Position numbers and translations under genes: made by a program. This document shows, piece by piece, positions 27,241-35,406 of a DNA stretch of 64,000 nt. The notes under the pieces were generated by a model. It searched no databases and was not told where the DNA came from. It worked only from the letters and a program-made list of their open reading frames with translations. The stretch is from Cryptosporangium arvum DSM 44712 (GTDB lineage Bacteria > Actinomycetota > Actinomycetes > Mycobacteriales > Cryptosporangiaceae). Each line of letters begins with the position of its first letter. Within the stretch, counting starts at the first letter, position 1. The stretch covers positions 5,789,864-5,853,863 of the forward strand of contig NZ_KK073874.1 in assembly GCF_000585375.1 (NCBI RefSeq). Reading direction: 5' to 3'.

Positions 27241-28344
27241 TCACGCCGAGGTCGCCCACTCCCGGTGCGGGCCGCGGTGCACGGCCGCGTAGACGGCGTC
27301 GCGCAGACGGTTGGCCTGCGCCGAGGTGAGCGCGCCGGTCGGGGGGCGCAGCGTCAGGCGCACCAGCACGTTGCACTCGTCGGGGCCCAGCCCGAGGCGT
27401 TCGCGCGCCACCGGCGGCAGCTCGTCGTACGGCGTGACGCCGACGATCTCCACCGACTCCAGCGACTCGGCGTCGTCGCCCAGCGCGCCGCGTACCGTGT
27501 CGCCGAGCAGCTCGGCGTCCGGGATCCCCGCGACGACGATCGACAGGTCACGCCGCACCGCGGGTTGCCGCGAGACCGGACGCCACGGCGCCAGGTCGAG
27601 CATCTGGCCGGCCACGCGGGGATCCGCCGAGCGCAGCAGCCGGATGTCGTCGACGCCCTTGCGCACCATCAGCGCGCGATCGAGCCCGATGCCCATCGCC
27701 AGCCCACCCATCCGCGGGCCGCGGGAAGTCAGACCGGCGTGATCGAGTACCGCGGGCGCGATCAGGCCGCACTCGCCCAGCTCGACCCAGCCGCCCGGCG
27801 TCTCGACGTCGATCTGGCGTCCGTCGCGCGTGTACGGGTGTGACGCCGGCGTCAGCCGCCACCGGGCACCGGGCACCACGGTCGCGACGACGAGCGCCGC
27901 CATGGCCTCGAGGTCGTCGAGCGAGACCGGCGACACCGTCACCCGCCACAGGTCCACCTGGTGCGGCGCCCCGACGTGCAGCCGGTCGATCACGTCGCGC
28001 CGGTGGACCAGGCCGGGCAGCACCAGCAGGACGTCGGGCACCGGGTCGGCCGCCAGGCGGCGCAGCGCGGGCGGGACGCCCGCCGACGTGTGGCTGCGCA
28101 GCATCACGGTCTCGCCGACGTACCGGCTGTACCGCGCGTCGCGGGTGACCGCGTCGGGTGCGTACCCGAGCCGGTCGTAGTTGTCCTCGACGGCCACGAG
28201 CGGCGACGGCCGCTGCACGCTCACCGGGCAGCGCCAGTCGGCGGCGACGAGGTCGTCGAGGAGGAGTTGGACGGCGTGCGGGCCGGCGGCCGGGTCGGTC
28301 AGGTCACGCAGCCGCAGGGCGGAAACGAGTTCAGCAGTGTTCAC
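27241..28344 (-). CDS. PheS-like class II ligase with C-terminal FDX-ACB domain
   Basis: The product has 367 residues. The class II core resembles phenylalanyl-tRNA synthetase alpha. It shows LRSHTSAGVPPALRRLA (substrate loop), SHPYTRDGRQIDV with GWVELGECGLIAPAVL (motif 2 region) and GGLAMGIGLDRALMVRKGVDDIRLL (motif 3). Residues about 270-365 form an FDX-ACB domain normally found at the end of PheT (PAVRRDLSIVVAG, TPYDELPPVARERLGLG). The N-terminal coiled coil of PheS is missing and no pheT is adjacent, so the layout is that of mitochondrial PheRS. I recall related proteins being called PheS-related ligases of unknown role (SrmL). GTG at 28344 has GAGGA five bases upstream. A Phe-codon leader and terminator precede it. 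Confidence 0.82.
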   Translation of the reverse strand: MNTAELVSALRLRDLTDPAAGPHAVQLLLDDLVAADWRCPVSVQRPSPLVAVEDNYDRLGYAPDAVTRDARYSRYVGETVMLRSHTSAGVPPALRRLAADPVPDVLLVLPGLVHRRDVIDRLHVGAPHQVDLWRVTVSPVSLDDLEAMAALVVATVVPGARWRLTPASHPYTRDGRQIDVETPGGWVELGECGLIAPAVLDHAGLTSRGPRMGGLAMGIGLDRALMVRKGVDDIRLLRSADPRVAGQMLDLAPWRPVSRQPAVRRDLSIVVAGIPDAELLGDTVRGALGDDAESLESVEIVGVTPYDELPPVARERLGLGPDECNVLVRLTLRPPTGALTSAQANRLRDAVYAAVHRGPHREWATSA

Positions 28345-28376
28345 GGGAATCCTCGTTCAGGTCGGAGGGAACAAAA

Positions 28377-28445
28377 CCCCCGGCCGACGAGCCCGCGCGC
28401 TACCGACTGATCACGGCACCCGCACGGCTGACCGGCAGCCGGGGG
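28377..28445 (-). terminator. Attenuator: terminator and alternative hairpin
   Basis: Read on the reverse strand, CCCCCGGC (28445-28438) pairs with GCCGGGGG (28384-28377), followed by UUUUGUU: a terminator ending 32 bp before the ligase start. An alternative hairpin CGGCUG-CCGGU-CAGCCG (28441-28425) uses part of the same 5' arm, so the two structures exclude each other. The 5' arm begins six bases after two Phe codons in a short reading frame. This is the layout of ribosome-mediated attenuation. Confidence 0.65.
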
Positions 28446-28493
28446 CGACGAAAGAAGGTGCGCACGAATTCACGGTACGCCCGCGCGCTACCG
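28391..28493. repeat. 15-bp direct repeat pair containing two stop codons
   Basis: GCCCGCGCGCTACCG occurs at 28391-28405 and 28479-28493, 88 bp apart. In the reverse direction each copy contains CGG-TAG: the upstream one ends the DUF72 gene and the downstream one ends the putative leader peptide. It may mark a local duplication or two equivalent RNA elements. Confidence 0.85.
28400..28465 (-). CDS. Putative leader peptide with Phe-Phe codons
   Basis: The 21-residue frame starts GTG CGC ACC TTC TTT CGT CGC and encodes MRTFFRRPRLPVSR plus seven further residues. The two Phe codons are at 28456-28451. A ribosome paused there would cover the 5' arm of the terminator (28445-28438) and permit read-through into the PheS-like gene. 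Completed translation would stop at TAG (28402-28400) and let the terminator form. No good ribosome site is visible, so translation is unproven. The peptide is otherwise Arg-rich. Confidence 0.5.
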   Translation of the reverse strand: MRTFFRRPRLPVSRAGAVISR

Positions 28494-29207
28494 GATTAGG
28501 GCGCGCAGCGTCTCGGCGTTGCGGACGGCGTGGCCGTGCCCGTCGTTGTTGAAGTACGCCCACACCTCGTGCCCGGCCGAGGCCCACTCGTGCAGACGAT
28601 CGGCCCACCAGCGCAGGTCGTCGTCCGAGTACGACCCGGCGTAGAGGTGCTCGTGGTCCGGTCCGTGCAGCCGCACGTACACGAACGGCGCGGTCGCGCG
28701 GAGGACGCACGGCAGCTTCGCGCCGCTCATCACGACGTAGGCCGCGCGGTGTCTCTCCAGCAGCGTGAACACGGCCTCGTCGTGCCAGCTGGGGTGACGG
28801 AACTCGACCGCGGTCGGTATCCACGGGGGCAGGCAGCTCAGGAAGTGGTCGAGCCGGGCGTCGTCACGCTGGTGGGCGGGGTGGGTCTGCACGAGCAGCA
28901 CCCCGCGCTTGTCGCCGAGCTCGTGCCAGCACGTCGCGATGCGTTCGATCCAGACCTCCGGTTCGCGGAGCCGTTTGGCGTGGGTCAGCCCGCGCGGCGC
29001 CTTGACCGTCAGCCGGAACCCGGCCGGCAGTCGCTGCCGCCAGCCGGCGAACGTCTCGGTGCGCGGCCAGCGGTAGAAGCTCGCGTTCAGTTCGACCGTG
29101 GAGAACCGGTCGACGTAGTGCGCGAGCCGATCGCGGGCGGGCGTGCCCGGCGGATACAGCACGTTCTCCCAGTGGTCGTAGCTCCACCCCGACGTCCCGA
29201 TGTGCAC
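28488..29207 (-). CDS. DUF72 family protein
   Basis: The product has 239 residues. The start HIGTSGWSYDHWENVLYPPG is the family signature. FSTVELNASFYRWP, FRLTVKAPRGLTHAKRL, VEFRHPSWHDEAVF and EVWAYFNNDGHGHAVRNAE follow in the usual TIM-barrel order. Members (YecE-like) are structurally related to endonuclease IV/xylose isomerase barrels, and their function is unknown. GTG at 29207 is the start, and in-frame sequence further upstream is unrelated. The stop lies 143 bp before the PheS-like gene on the same strand, so the two may share a transcript. Confidence 0.85.
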   Translation of the reverse strand: MHIGTSGWSYDHWENVLYPPGTPARDRLAHYVDRFSTVELNASFYRWPRTETFAGWRQRLPAGFRLTVKAPRGLTHAKRLREPEVWIERIATCWHELGDKRGVLLVQTHPAHQRDDARLDHFLSCLPPWIPTAVEFRHPSWHDEAVFTLLERHRAAYVVMSGAKLPCVLRATAPFVYVRLHGPDHEHLYAGSYSDDDLRWWADRLHEWASAGHEVWAYFNNDGHGHAVRNAETLRALIR

Positions 29208-29250
29208 GAACGCAGCGTGCCCAGAACGACGCGGGTCTACCGTTTTTTCC

Positions 29251-29604
29251 GTGGCGCGGTGGACGTGTCTCCTGCTCCTCGCCGGTGCGCTGGCGGGGTG
29301 CACGGCCGCGCCGCCGGTCGATCGGCGCCCCGGCCACCGCGATGTTCTTCCGCGGCAGCGTGGTCGTCGGCGAGGAGGTGAAGATCGTCTGGACCATGCC
29401 CGGCCTCGGAGACTTCGCGATCCGGCCGTCGGCGCCACCACGATCGGCCCGGCGTGGGGTCCGGAGCCCCATCGGGAACCGCCCGACGAATGGGGCACCG
29501 GCTGGGTGTTCCCGTCCGCGCGGTGCTGGACGTTCGTGGTGACGCGGGGCGCGGCGACCGGCCGGGTCACGATCCGGGTGGCGGAGTCCTCTCCGACCCG
29601 GTGA
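29251..29604 (+). pseudogene. Lipoprotein gene with two frameshifts
   Basis: GTG at 29251 opens a signal peptide ARWTCLLLLAGALAGC with a perfect lipobox. Around 29320-29338 the protein-like signal moves to the +1 frame, where FFRGSVVVGEEVKIVWTMPG and GLGDFAIR continue to about 29425. It then returns to the first frame with TTIGPAWGPEPH, GWVFPSARCWTFVVTRGAA and a stop at 29604. One frame alone gives Arg-rich nonsense in the middle. Either a decaying gene or two assembly errors explain this. The intact protein would be a lipoprotein of about 115 residues of unknown role. Confidence 0.65.
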
Positions 29605-29612
29605 ACGCGCGC

Positions 29613-30974
29613 CTAGCTGAGCCGGGGCAGCGACGCGACGGCGGCGGCGACCTCCTCCTCGGAGAGTTCGTGGTCGACCATCTCACCGGCGAGGAACGCG
29701 CCGTACGCGGCCAGGTCGAGGTGCCCGTGCCCGCAGAGCGCGGTCAGGATCACCTTGGGCTCGCCGGACTCCTTGCAGGCCAGCGCCTCGTCGATGCACG
29801 CGGCGAGCGCGTGGGTCGGTTCCGGGGCCGGCACGATGCCCTCGGTGCGCGCGAACCGGATCCCGGCGTCGAAACAGTCTTTCTGGGACTTCGCGACCGC
29901 CTCGATCAGCCCGAGCTCGTAGACGTGGGAGATCAGCGGAGACATCCCGTGGTAGCGCAGCCCACCGGCGTGGATCGGGTCCGGGACGAAGTCGTGGCCG
30001 AGCGTGTGCATCTTCATCAGCGGCGTCATGCCCGCCGTGTCGCCGAAGTCGTAGGCGTAGACGCCTTTCGTCAGCGACGGGCAGGACGTGGGCTCCACCG
30101 CCCGGATCACCGGGTTCATCGCCCCGGCCAGCTTCTCGCGCAGGAACGGGAACGCCAGCCCGCCGAAGTTCGATCCCCCTCCGGTGCATCCGACGATCAC
30201 GTCCGGCGTCAGGCCGACCTTCGCGAACTGCAGCAGCGCCTCCTCGCCGATCACGGTCTGGTGGAGCAGCACGTGGTTGAGCACGCTGCCCAGCGCGTAG
30301 TTCGTGTCGGCGTGCTGGGCCGCCACCTCGACGGCCTCGCTGATCGCGATGCCGAGCGAGCCGGGCGAGTCCGGGTGCTCGGCCAGGATCGCGCGGCCGG
30401 CGGCGGTCAGCGGCGACGGCGACGGGTGGATCACGCCGCCGAACGTCTCGATCATGATCTTGCGGTAGGGCTTCTGGTCGTAACTCGACCGGACCTGCCA
30501 CACCTCGCAGTCCAGCCCGAACTGCGCCGACGCGAACGACAGCGCCGTGCCCCACTGCCCGGCGCCGGTCTCGGTGGTGAGCCGGCGGATCCCGGCGGCG
30601 GCGTTGTAGTACGCCTGCGGCACCGCGGTGTTCGGCTTGTGCGACCCGGCGGGAGAGACGCCCTCGTACTTGTAGAAGATCTTGGCCGGCGTTCCCAGCG
30701 CCTTCTCCAGCCGGTGCGCGCGGAACAGCGGCGAGGGACGCCAGAGCCGGTACACGTCGAGCACCTCGTCGGGGATGTCGACGTACCGCTCGGTCGTGAC
30801 CTCCTGCTCGATCAGCGCCATCGGGAAGAGCGGCGCCAGGTCGTCCGGCCCCACCGGCTGCCCGGTGGCCGGATGCAACACCGGCGGCGGCGGGGTCGGC
30901 AGGTCGGCGACGAGGTTGTACCAGCGGCGCGGCTGCTCGGACTCGTCCAACAGGATCTTGGTCGGCTCACCCAT
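29613..30974 (-). CDS. trpB: TrpB2-type tryptophan synthase beta-like protein
   Basis: The product has 453 residues. The PLP lysine lies in [26 protein letters not shown], the phosphate loop is [20 protein letters not shown], and N-terminal [22 protein letters not shown] matches the TrpB2 branch (longer than TrpB1, usually without TrpA). TrpB2 enzymes make tryptophan from serine and indole, or act on related substrates. It starts 40 bp after an MFS exporter gene on the same strand, so export and synthesis may be co-regulated. ATG at 30974 has GAGGT upstream, and an in-frame ATG at 30992 is the alternative. No trpA is visible here. Confidence 0.88.
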   Translation of the reverse strand: MGEPTKILLDESEQPRRWYNLVADLPTPPPPVLHPATGQPVGPDDLAPLFPMALIEQEVTTERYVDIPDEVLDVYRLWRPSPLFRAHRLEKALGTPAKIFYKYEGVSPAGSHKPNTAVPQAYYNAAAGIRRLTTETGAGQWGTALSFASAQFGLDCEVWQVRSSYDQKPYRKIMIETFGGVIHPSPSPLTAAGRAILAEHPDSPGSLGIAISEAVEVAAQHADTNYALGSVLNHVLLHQTVIGEEALLQFAKVGLTPDVIVGCTGGGSNFGGLAFPFLREKLAGAMNPVIRAVEPTSCPSLTKGVYAYDFGDTAGMTPLMKMHTLGHDFVPDPIHAGGLRYHGMSPLISHVYELGLIEAVAKSQKDCFDAGIRFARTEGIVPAPEPTHALAACIDEALACKESGEPKVILTALCGHGHLDLAAYGAFLAGEMVDHELSEEEVAAAVASLPRLS

Positions 30975-31014
30975 CGTGCGATTCAACCTCATGAGGTGCC
31001 GGGACGGCGCCGTC

Positions 31015-32379
31015 TCAGCGCGGGGACTCCTGCGGGTACCACCACGGCTCGGTGACGTCGCGGTAGGCCACCGGCCGGAAGTCGTGATACGGCGCCGGGG
31101 CCGCGTAGTGGCTGCTCACCAGCAGGTGATTGGGGTTCTGGAACCAGCTGAAGTTCGGCGCCGTCGCGCCGGCCGCGTCGGAGGCCGGCGCCTCCAACGC
31201 CGGTGCGGTGGACAGCCGCGACGGGAACGCCGTGCGCGCGAGGAACACGATGACCCACGCCACCGCGGCCAGCCCCAGACCGACGATCGGCAGCACCTCC
31301 AGGAGCCCGGCCCGGACGATCCGCTCCCCCAGGAACGAGCCGCCCCCGATGCCGATCTGGAACGCCACCACGTACACCGCGGACGCCGCGTCGGCCGACC
31401 GGGGCGCGACGCGTAACACCGCGGCCTGCATGATCACCGGCGAGGCCGTCATCGCCGCACCCCAGGCGAGCACCGCGACGATCGTCGGCCCCGGGCCGAG
31501 CGCCGGGACGAGCAGGGCCAGCGCCGCGATCATCACACCGATCAGGACCTTCAGCAACGGCCCCGGACGCCGGTCGACCCACCGTCCGATGAACCAGTTG
31601 CCGACCAGCCCGGCCACGCCGAAGCCGAGCAGCAGCGCGCTCAGCGCCGGACCCTCCAGCCCGGCGTTGCGCCGGAGCAGCGGCGCCAGGAACGTATAGG
31701 CGCTGAACAGGCCGGTCATCAGCACGATCGTGGCGAGAGCGACCGCGACCAGCGGCCGGGACCGCAGCACCAGGATCGCGTTGCGCTGACGTTGCCAGGC
31801 CGACGTCTGCAGGTCGCCGGGCAGCGGCGACAGCGCGGGGAGCTGCGTCAGGATGCCGACGACGCAGAGCGCGCCGCCGACGGCGAGCGCGGCCAACACG
31901 ACCCGCCAGCCGAAGTACTGGCCGAGCGCGGTGCCCAGCGGCACGCCGACCACGATCGCCAGCGAGTTGCCGAGGAACACCCAGGCGGTCGCCCGGCCGC
32001 CCTGGCCCGGCCGGACCAGCCGGAACGCGATCGGGGCGACCGTCGCCCAGAAGATGCCGTGCGCCAGTGCACACGCCAGCCGGGCCACGACTAGCAACGC
32101 GAACGTCGGTGCCAGCGCCGACGCCAGCTGGGAGAGCGCGAAGATCGACATGCCGATCGCGATCAGGCGCCGGCGCGGGACCTGCATCGTCACCGCGGTC
32201 AGCGGGATCGACGTCAGCGCGGCGACCGCCGCGTAGATGGTCACCAGCAGCCCGACGTCCGCTTCGCTCACCGACATGTCGGCGGAGATCTCCGGCAGCA
32301 GCCCGACCGGGATGGCCTCGGCGGTCACGTAGACGAACGTGGAGGCACCCAGAGCTGTCAGGGCAACGCGGGGGTTCAC
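31015..32379 (-). CDS. MFS transporter (DHA1/Cmx-like efflux family)
   Basis: The product has 454 residues and 12 hydrophobic segments. It begins [21 protein letters not shown], has [20 protein letters not shown] after helix 1 as in arabinose/chloramphenicol efflux proteins, and [20 protein letters not shown] in the conserved 2-3 loop. An unusual cytoplasmic tail of about 60 residues, rich in Pro, His, Trp and Tyr, ends the protein. GTG at 32379 lies seven bases after TACTCT, suggesting a leaderless message, and a GTG at 32397 is an alternative. It is the first gene of a probable operon with TrpB2, 40 bp downstream, hinting at export of an amino-acid or indole compound. Confidence 0.82.
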   Translation of the reverse strand: MNPRVALTALGASTFVYVTAEAIPVGLLPEISADMSVSEADVGLLVTIYAAVAALTSIPLTAVTMQVPRRRLIAIGMSIFALSQLASALAPTFALLVVARLACALAHGIFWATVAPIAFRLVRPGQGGRATAWVFLGNSLAIVVGVPLGTALGQYFGWRVVLAALAVGGALCVVGILTQLPALSPLPGDLQTSAWQRQRNAILVLRSRPLVAVALATIVLMTGLFSAYTFLAPLLRRNAGLEGPALSALLLGFGVAGLVGNWFIGRWVDRRPGPLLKVLIGVMIAALALLVPALGPGPTIVAVLAWGAAMTASPVIMQAAVLRVAPRSADAASAVYVVAFQIGIGGGSFLGERIVRAGLLEVLPIVGLGLAAVAWVIVFLARTAFPSRLSTAPALEAPASDAAGATAPNFSWFQNPNHLLVSSHYAAPAPYHDFRPVAYRDVTEPWWYPQESPR

Positions 32380-32386
32380 GCTGGTG

Positions 32387-32392
32387 AGAGTA
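32387..32392 (-). promoter_or_regulatory. -10 box of MFS gene (leaderless)
   Basis: Reverse-strand TACTCT is followed by seven bases and the GTG at 32379. A second candidate, TAAAAT (32423-32418), lies in an AT-rich island further upstream and would give a 30-nt leader. Confidence 0.4.
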
Positions 32393-32397
32393 GGCAC

Positions 32398-32755
32398 AGA
32401 GCTAAGAGTTAATCGTGATTTTAGAGCGATTGGTGTTACGTTTGCGCATCGTCCCAGGTCAGGTGGTGTTTCAGGAGCCACTGGGGACAGTGGGTGAGTG
32501 GGGTTGTCCGGGAAAGACCGGGAAAGCTCGCCGCTGGGGTGATGAGGGTCAGTGGTCGGGGTGAGGTGGGGCGGCGTTGTCATGTCGGCCCGCGGGCGCG
32601 GGGTAGCGCTTGGCTCCGCAGCGCAGCGGAGTTCAGCCGAAAGAGCCGCCCGCGGCCTGATCGCCACGCCCAACGCCGCGAGCGACGTTTGCGCCGCCCC
32701 GAGCTCAGCCGGGGCGGATGCTCACGAAGCGGGGAACATCACGTGTCGGGCATGG
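32398..32755. other. Intergenic region between MFS gene and epimerase 3' end
   Basis: These 358 bp carry the MFS promoter at one end, including an AT-rich island (32401-32445) unusual for the window. A CTCCGC/GCGGAG hairpin near 32610-32640 lies in the middle. Short open frames have no recognisable similarity. I see no gene. Confidence 0.5.
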
Positions 32756-33649
32756 TCACTCGGCTACGCCGTAGGCGCCCGAAAGGATGTCTTCGATCAG
32801 CGTCGGGCCGGTCGGCGTCCAGTCGAGCAGCTCACGGGTCCGTGCGCTGGACGCGTACATGTCCAAGCCATAAAACCCACCGATGAACCCGAAGTGCTCA
32901 TCGGCCTCGGCCGTGGCGATCGAACTGACCGGGAGCCCCAGCGCCCGGCCCACGGCCTCGGCGATCTCGCGCGTGGAAACAGACTCCTCGGCGACCGCGT
33001 GCAGACGCACCCCGGCGGGCGCTCGCTCGAGGCCGAGCCGGATGAGCCGCGCGGCGTCCGAGCGGTGCACCGCCGACCACTGGGTGGAGCCGTCCCCGAG
33101 GTAGCCGGACACCCCGCGCCGCCGGGCCGCGTCGGCGACGAACTTGACGAAGCCCCAGTCCCCCACACCGTGCACCGAGGGGGCGAACCGCACGATCATC
33201 GACCGCACCCCGCGTTCGACGTGATCGAGCGCGAGGTTCTCGCTGCCACCCCGGTCGGCGTGCGGGCCGACCTCCGGCGAGGCGTCGGTCTCCACGACCG
33301 CACGGCCCCGGACCAGGCCCGACAGCCCGTTGGCGAGGGCGAACGGCTTCGCGGTGCCGACGAGCTCACCGAGGATCGCCTCGACCGCGGCGCGCTCCGC
33401 CCGGTCGCTCTCCGGGCCGAAGTCGTGCTTGTTCGCCAGGTACACGACGGCGTCCGAGCCGGTGGCGCCACGCTTCAAGGCGTCGAGGTCGTCCAGGTCG
33501 CCGCGGAGTGCGCTCGCGCCTTTCCGCTCCAATGCCGCCGCCGACTCGTCCGAGCGGGCCAGGCCGGTGACCTGGTGCCCGGTGGCCAGCAGTTCGTCGA
33601 CGGTCGCGGAGCCGATCCAGCCGGTCGCTCCGGTGACAAAAACACGCAT
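32756..33649 (-). CDS. NAD(P)-dependent epimerase/dehydratase (extended SDR-like)
   Basis: The product has 297 residues. The Rossmann start MRVFVTGATGWIGSATVDEL has the GxxGxxG motif. VVYLANKHDFGPESDRAERA and MIVRFAPSVHGVGDWGFVKF fit the atypical extended SDR group whose members reduce or isomerise sugars or small carbonyls. A canonical YxxxK is not obvious, as in several such proteins. GGGAG lies upstream of the ATG at 33649. The divergent TetR gene and the 25-bp GTTTCGA/TCGAAAC operator between them point to local regulation. Confidence 0.82.
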   Translation of the reverse strand: MRVFVTGATGWIGSATVDELLATGHQVTGLARSDESAAALERKGASALRGDLDDLDALKRGATGSDAVVYLANKHDFGPESDRAERAAVEAILGELVGTAKPFALANGLSGLVRGRAVVETDASPEVGPHADRGGSENLALDHVERGVRSMIVRFAPSVHGVGDWGFVKFVADAARRRGVSGYLGDGSTQWSAVHRSDAARLIRLGLERAPAGVRLHAVAEESVSTREIAEAVGRALGLPVSSIATAEADEHFGFIGGFYGLDMYASSARTRELLDWTPTGPTLIEDILSGAYGVAE

Positions 33650-33675
33650 GATCGTTTCTCCCTTAATCGGGCTCC

Positions 33676-33700
33676 GTTTCGAAGCACCGTGTATCGAAAC
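33676..33700. promoter_or_regulatory. Probable TetR operator
   Basis: The inverted repeat GTTTCGA (33676-33682) and TCGAAAC (33694-33700) is centred between the divergent epimerase and TetR genes. The spacing suits a TetR dimer. Confidence 0.65.
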
Positions 33701-33730
33701 ATAGCACAGAAACGAGTCATGGTGTCTCGG

Positions 33731-33736
33731 TACTAT
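33731..33736 (+). promoter_or_regulatory. -10 box of TetR gene (leaderless)
   Basis: TACTAT lies exactly six bases before the ATG at 33743. Confidence 0.55.
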
Positions 33737-33742
33737 GGCCGC

Positions 33743-34324
33743 ATGAGCGAAGCGAAAGGCCCCGGCGGGCGGCCCCGGAGCGAACAGGCCCGCGAGGCCG
33801 TGCTCCACGCCGTCGACGATCTGCTCCTGGAGGTCGGGTACGCCGCCCTGACCATGAAGGGCATCGCCGAGCGGGCCGGCGTCGGACGGCAGACCGTCTA
33901 CCGCTGGTGGTCGACGAAAGCCGAGGTGCTCTTCGAAGCCAGCGTCGCCGACGTCGCCGAGGAACTGGCCGTCCCACCCGCGGACGCCACGGAGCAACCC
34001 GCCGACGCCGCGCTGGGCGTCGTCACGGCGTACCTGGACGCGTTCGTCCGGTTCCTCGCCCACTCACCGGCCGGTATCGCCCACCGGACCCTGCTCGGCG
34101 CCGCGCAGCACGACCCCGCGGTCAAAGCACTTGTCGACGCCGACGACGCCCTGGTGGCCAGCGCCCGCACCGTCGTGGAGCGGGCCCGGCCCGGGCGGAG
34201 CGTGTCCGATCAGGAGGCGGCCCAGCTGATCGGACCTCCGCTGTTCTGGATCATGACCGGACGCGACCCCGCGGACCTCGACACCGGCGAACTGGCCCGC
34301 GGCTTCCTGGCCGCACACCCGTAG
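33743..34324 (+). CDS. TetR/AcrR family regulator
   Basis: The product has 193 residues. The HTH is LTMKGIAERAGVGRQTVYRWWSTKAEVL, the QTVYRWW variant of TetR proteins that often control oxidoreductases. A C-terminal TetR ligand domain follows. The start MSEAKGPGGRPRSEQAREAV is fixed by the TACTAT box six bases upstream. The longer open frame upstream lies antisense to the epimerase and is not coding. It likely represses itself and the divergent epimerase gene. Confidence 0.88.
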   Translation: MSEAKGPGGRPRSEQAREAVLHAVDDLLLEVGYAALTMKGIAERAGVGRQTVYRWWSTKAEVLFEASVADVAEELAVPPADATEQPADAALGVVTAYLDAFVRFLAHSPAGIAHRTLLGAAQHDPAVKALVDADDALVASARTVVERARPGRSVSDQEAAQLIGPPLFWIMTGRDPADLDTGELARGFLAAHP

Positions 34325-34667
34325 CGGTCAGCCACCGAGACGGATCACCGATCAGGCGGCCGGGCGGCCAGTAGTTGCCCGGCGAGGTGGGCCGCGGCCG
34401 GTCGCACCCGCACCAACTCCACTCCCCGGTGGCACCGCCGACGCTCTGGCGGATCAGGGTCGGGACAACCACCCCGGGCGAGAACGGCGAGCCGTGCGTA
34501 CGCCGCGAGGCCGGGCGCGAACGTCCGCCGACCGAGCAGGGCCCGGCGCACCAGTGGTTCGCCGCTCGATCGCGACGAAGCCAGCGAGCCCTCCGACGCC
34601 GGCGACCGGGCCCACCGGCGCCCACCACCGCCGGCCCCGCTCCGGCCTTGGTTGCGCGGGACGGGCG
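34325..34667. other. Intergenic region, no gene recognised
   Basis: About 340 bp without a supported gene. Frames on both strands are open but Arg/Pro-rich and resemble no family I can name. It may be decayed sequence. Confidence 0.4.
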
Positions 34668-34697
34668 TCCGCGGTCACGGAGTTCCGTGACCGCGGA
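34668..34697. terminator. 30-bp perfect palindromic hairpin
   Basis: TCCGCGGTCACGGA (34668-34681), two bases, then its exact complement (34684-34697). It lies 10 bp beyond the stop of the truncated hydrolase gene. It is probably its terminator although no T-tract follows. Confidence 0.65.
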
Positions 34698-34707
34698 CCA
34701 CACATCC

Positions 34708-35331
34708 CTACCGCGCCGCTTCCTCGATCAGCTCGACGAGCGCCGCCGCCTCCGGGATCGCGACCGTGTGGGAGCCACCGGCGAGCTCCACGGTCCGGCG
34801 CGACCCGGCCCGCTCGGCCATGAAGCGGTGCGCCGCGACCGGGATGTTCAGGTCCTCGGACCCGAACAGGAACCACGACGGCAGGCTCTTCCAGGCCGGC
34901 TCTCCGGACGCCTCACCCAGCGCCGCCTCGGTGATCGGACGCTGGGTCACCGCCATGACGGCCGCCTCCTCGGCGGACGAGTCGGCGGCGAACTGGTGGT
35001 GGTACTTGTCCTGCTGGATGTAGAGGTCGACGGTCTTGTCGGAGAGCGTGACCGGGGACAGCGTGTCGCCGAGCGTGCCGCCCGGGAACTTGCCGGCCAG
35101 GTCGCCCGCGCTCTCCCCGGCCTCCGGCGCGAACGCACCGACGTACACCAGCGCCTTCACGTTCGCGGCGCCGACGGCCGCGTTCGAGATCACCATGCCG
35201 CCGTAGGAGTGGCCCACCAGCACGACGTCTCCGTCGATCGTCGGCAGGAGTGCCCGCAGGTACTCGGCGTCGGCGGCGACGCCTCGCAGCGGGTTGGCGA
35301 CCGCGACGGCCGGGTAGCCGGCGCGCGTCAA
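34708..35331 (-). CDS. Alpha/beta hydrolase lacking its N-terminus (probable pseudogene)
   Basis: The frame encodes 207 residues from a TTG. The nucleophile elbow GHSYGGMVISNAA, the Asp-bearing loop in LFGSEDLNIPVAAHRFMAER and the His in LAGGSHTVAIPEAA are intact. However, family members begin about 25-30 residues earlier with a beta-strand and HG-containing oxyanion loop before the AGYPAVAVANPLRG region, and no matching sequence exists upstream in any frame. There is no ribosome site. The gene therefore looks 5'-truncated by a deletion and is likely inactive. Confidence 0.6.
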   Translation of the reverse strand: MTRAGYPAVAVANPLRGVAADAEYLRALLPTIDGDVVLVGHSYGGMVISNAAVGAANVKALVYVGAFAPEAGESAGDLAGKFPGGTLGDTLSPVTLSDKTVDLYIQQDKYHHQFAADSSAEEAAVMAVTQRPITEAALGEASGEPAWKSLPSWFLFGSEDLNIPVAAHRFMAERAGSRRTVELAGGSHTVAIPEAAALVELIEEAAR

Positions 35332-35406
35332 CCATCACGAAGTCGTGGATTATTGCCGAGCAGGTGACGTGGGTCACCGAAGTCGGCAGGGGCCGGGTAG
35401 CGCGAC

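Noticed and set aside
28345-28500. T-box riboswitch before the PheS-like gene
   Set aside because: No T-box core sequence or specifier-loop layout is visible. The Phe-codon reading frame and terminator explain the region better.
34251-34703. Reverse-strand frame in the gap after the TetR gene, considered as the 3' end of a LacI-type regulator
   Set aside because: Only a few residues resemble a LacI C-terminus and no HTH or ligand domain is present. The similarity is too weak to report as a gene.
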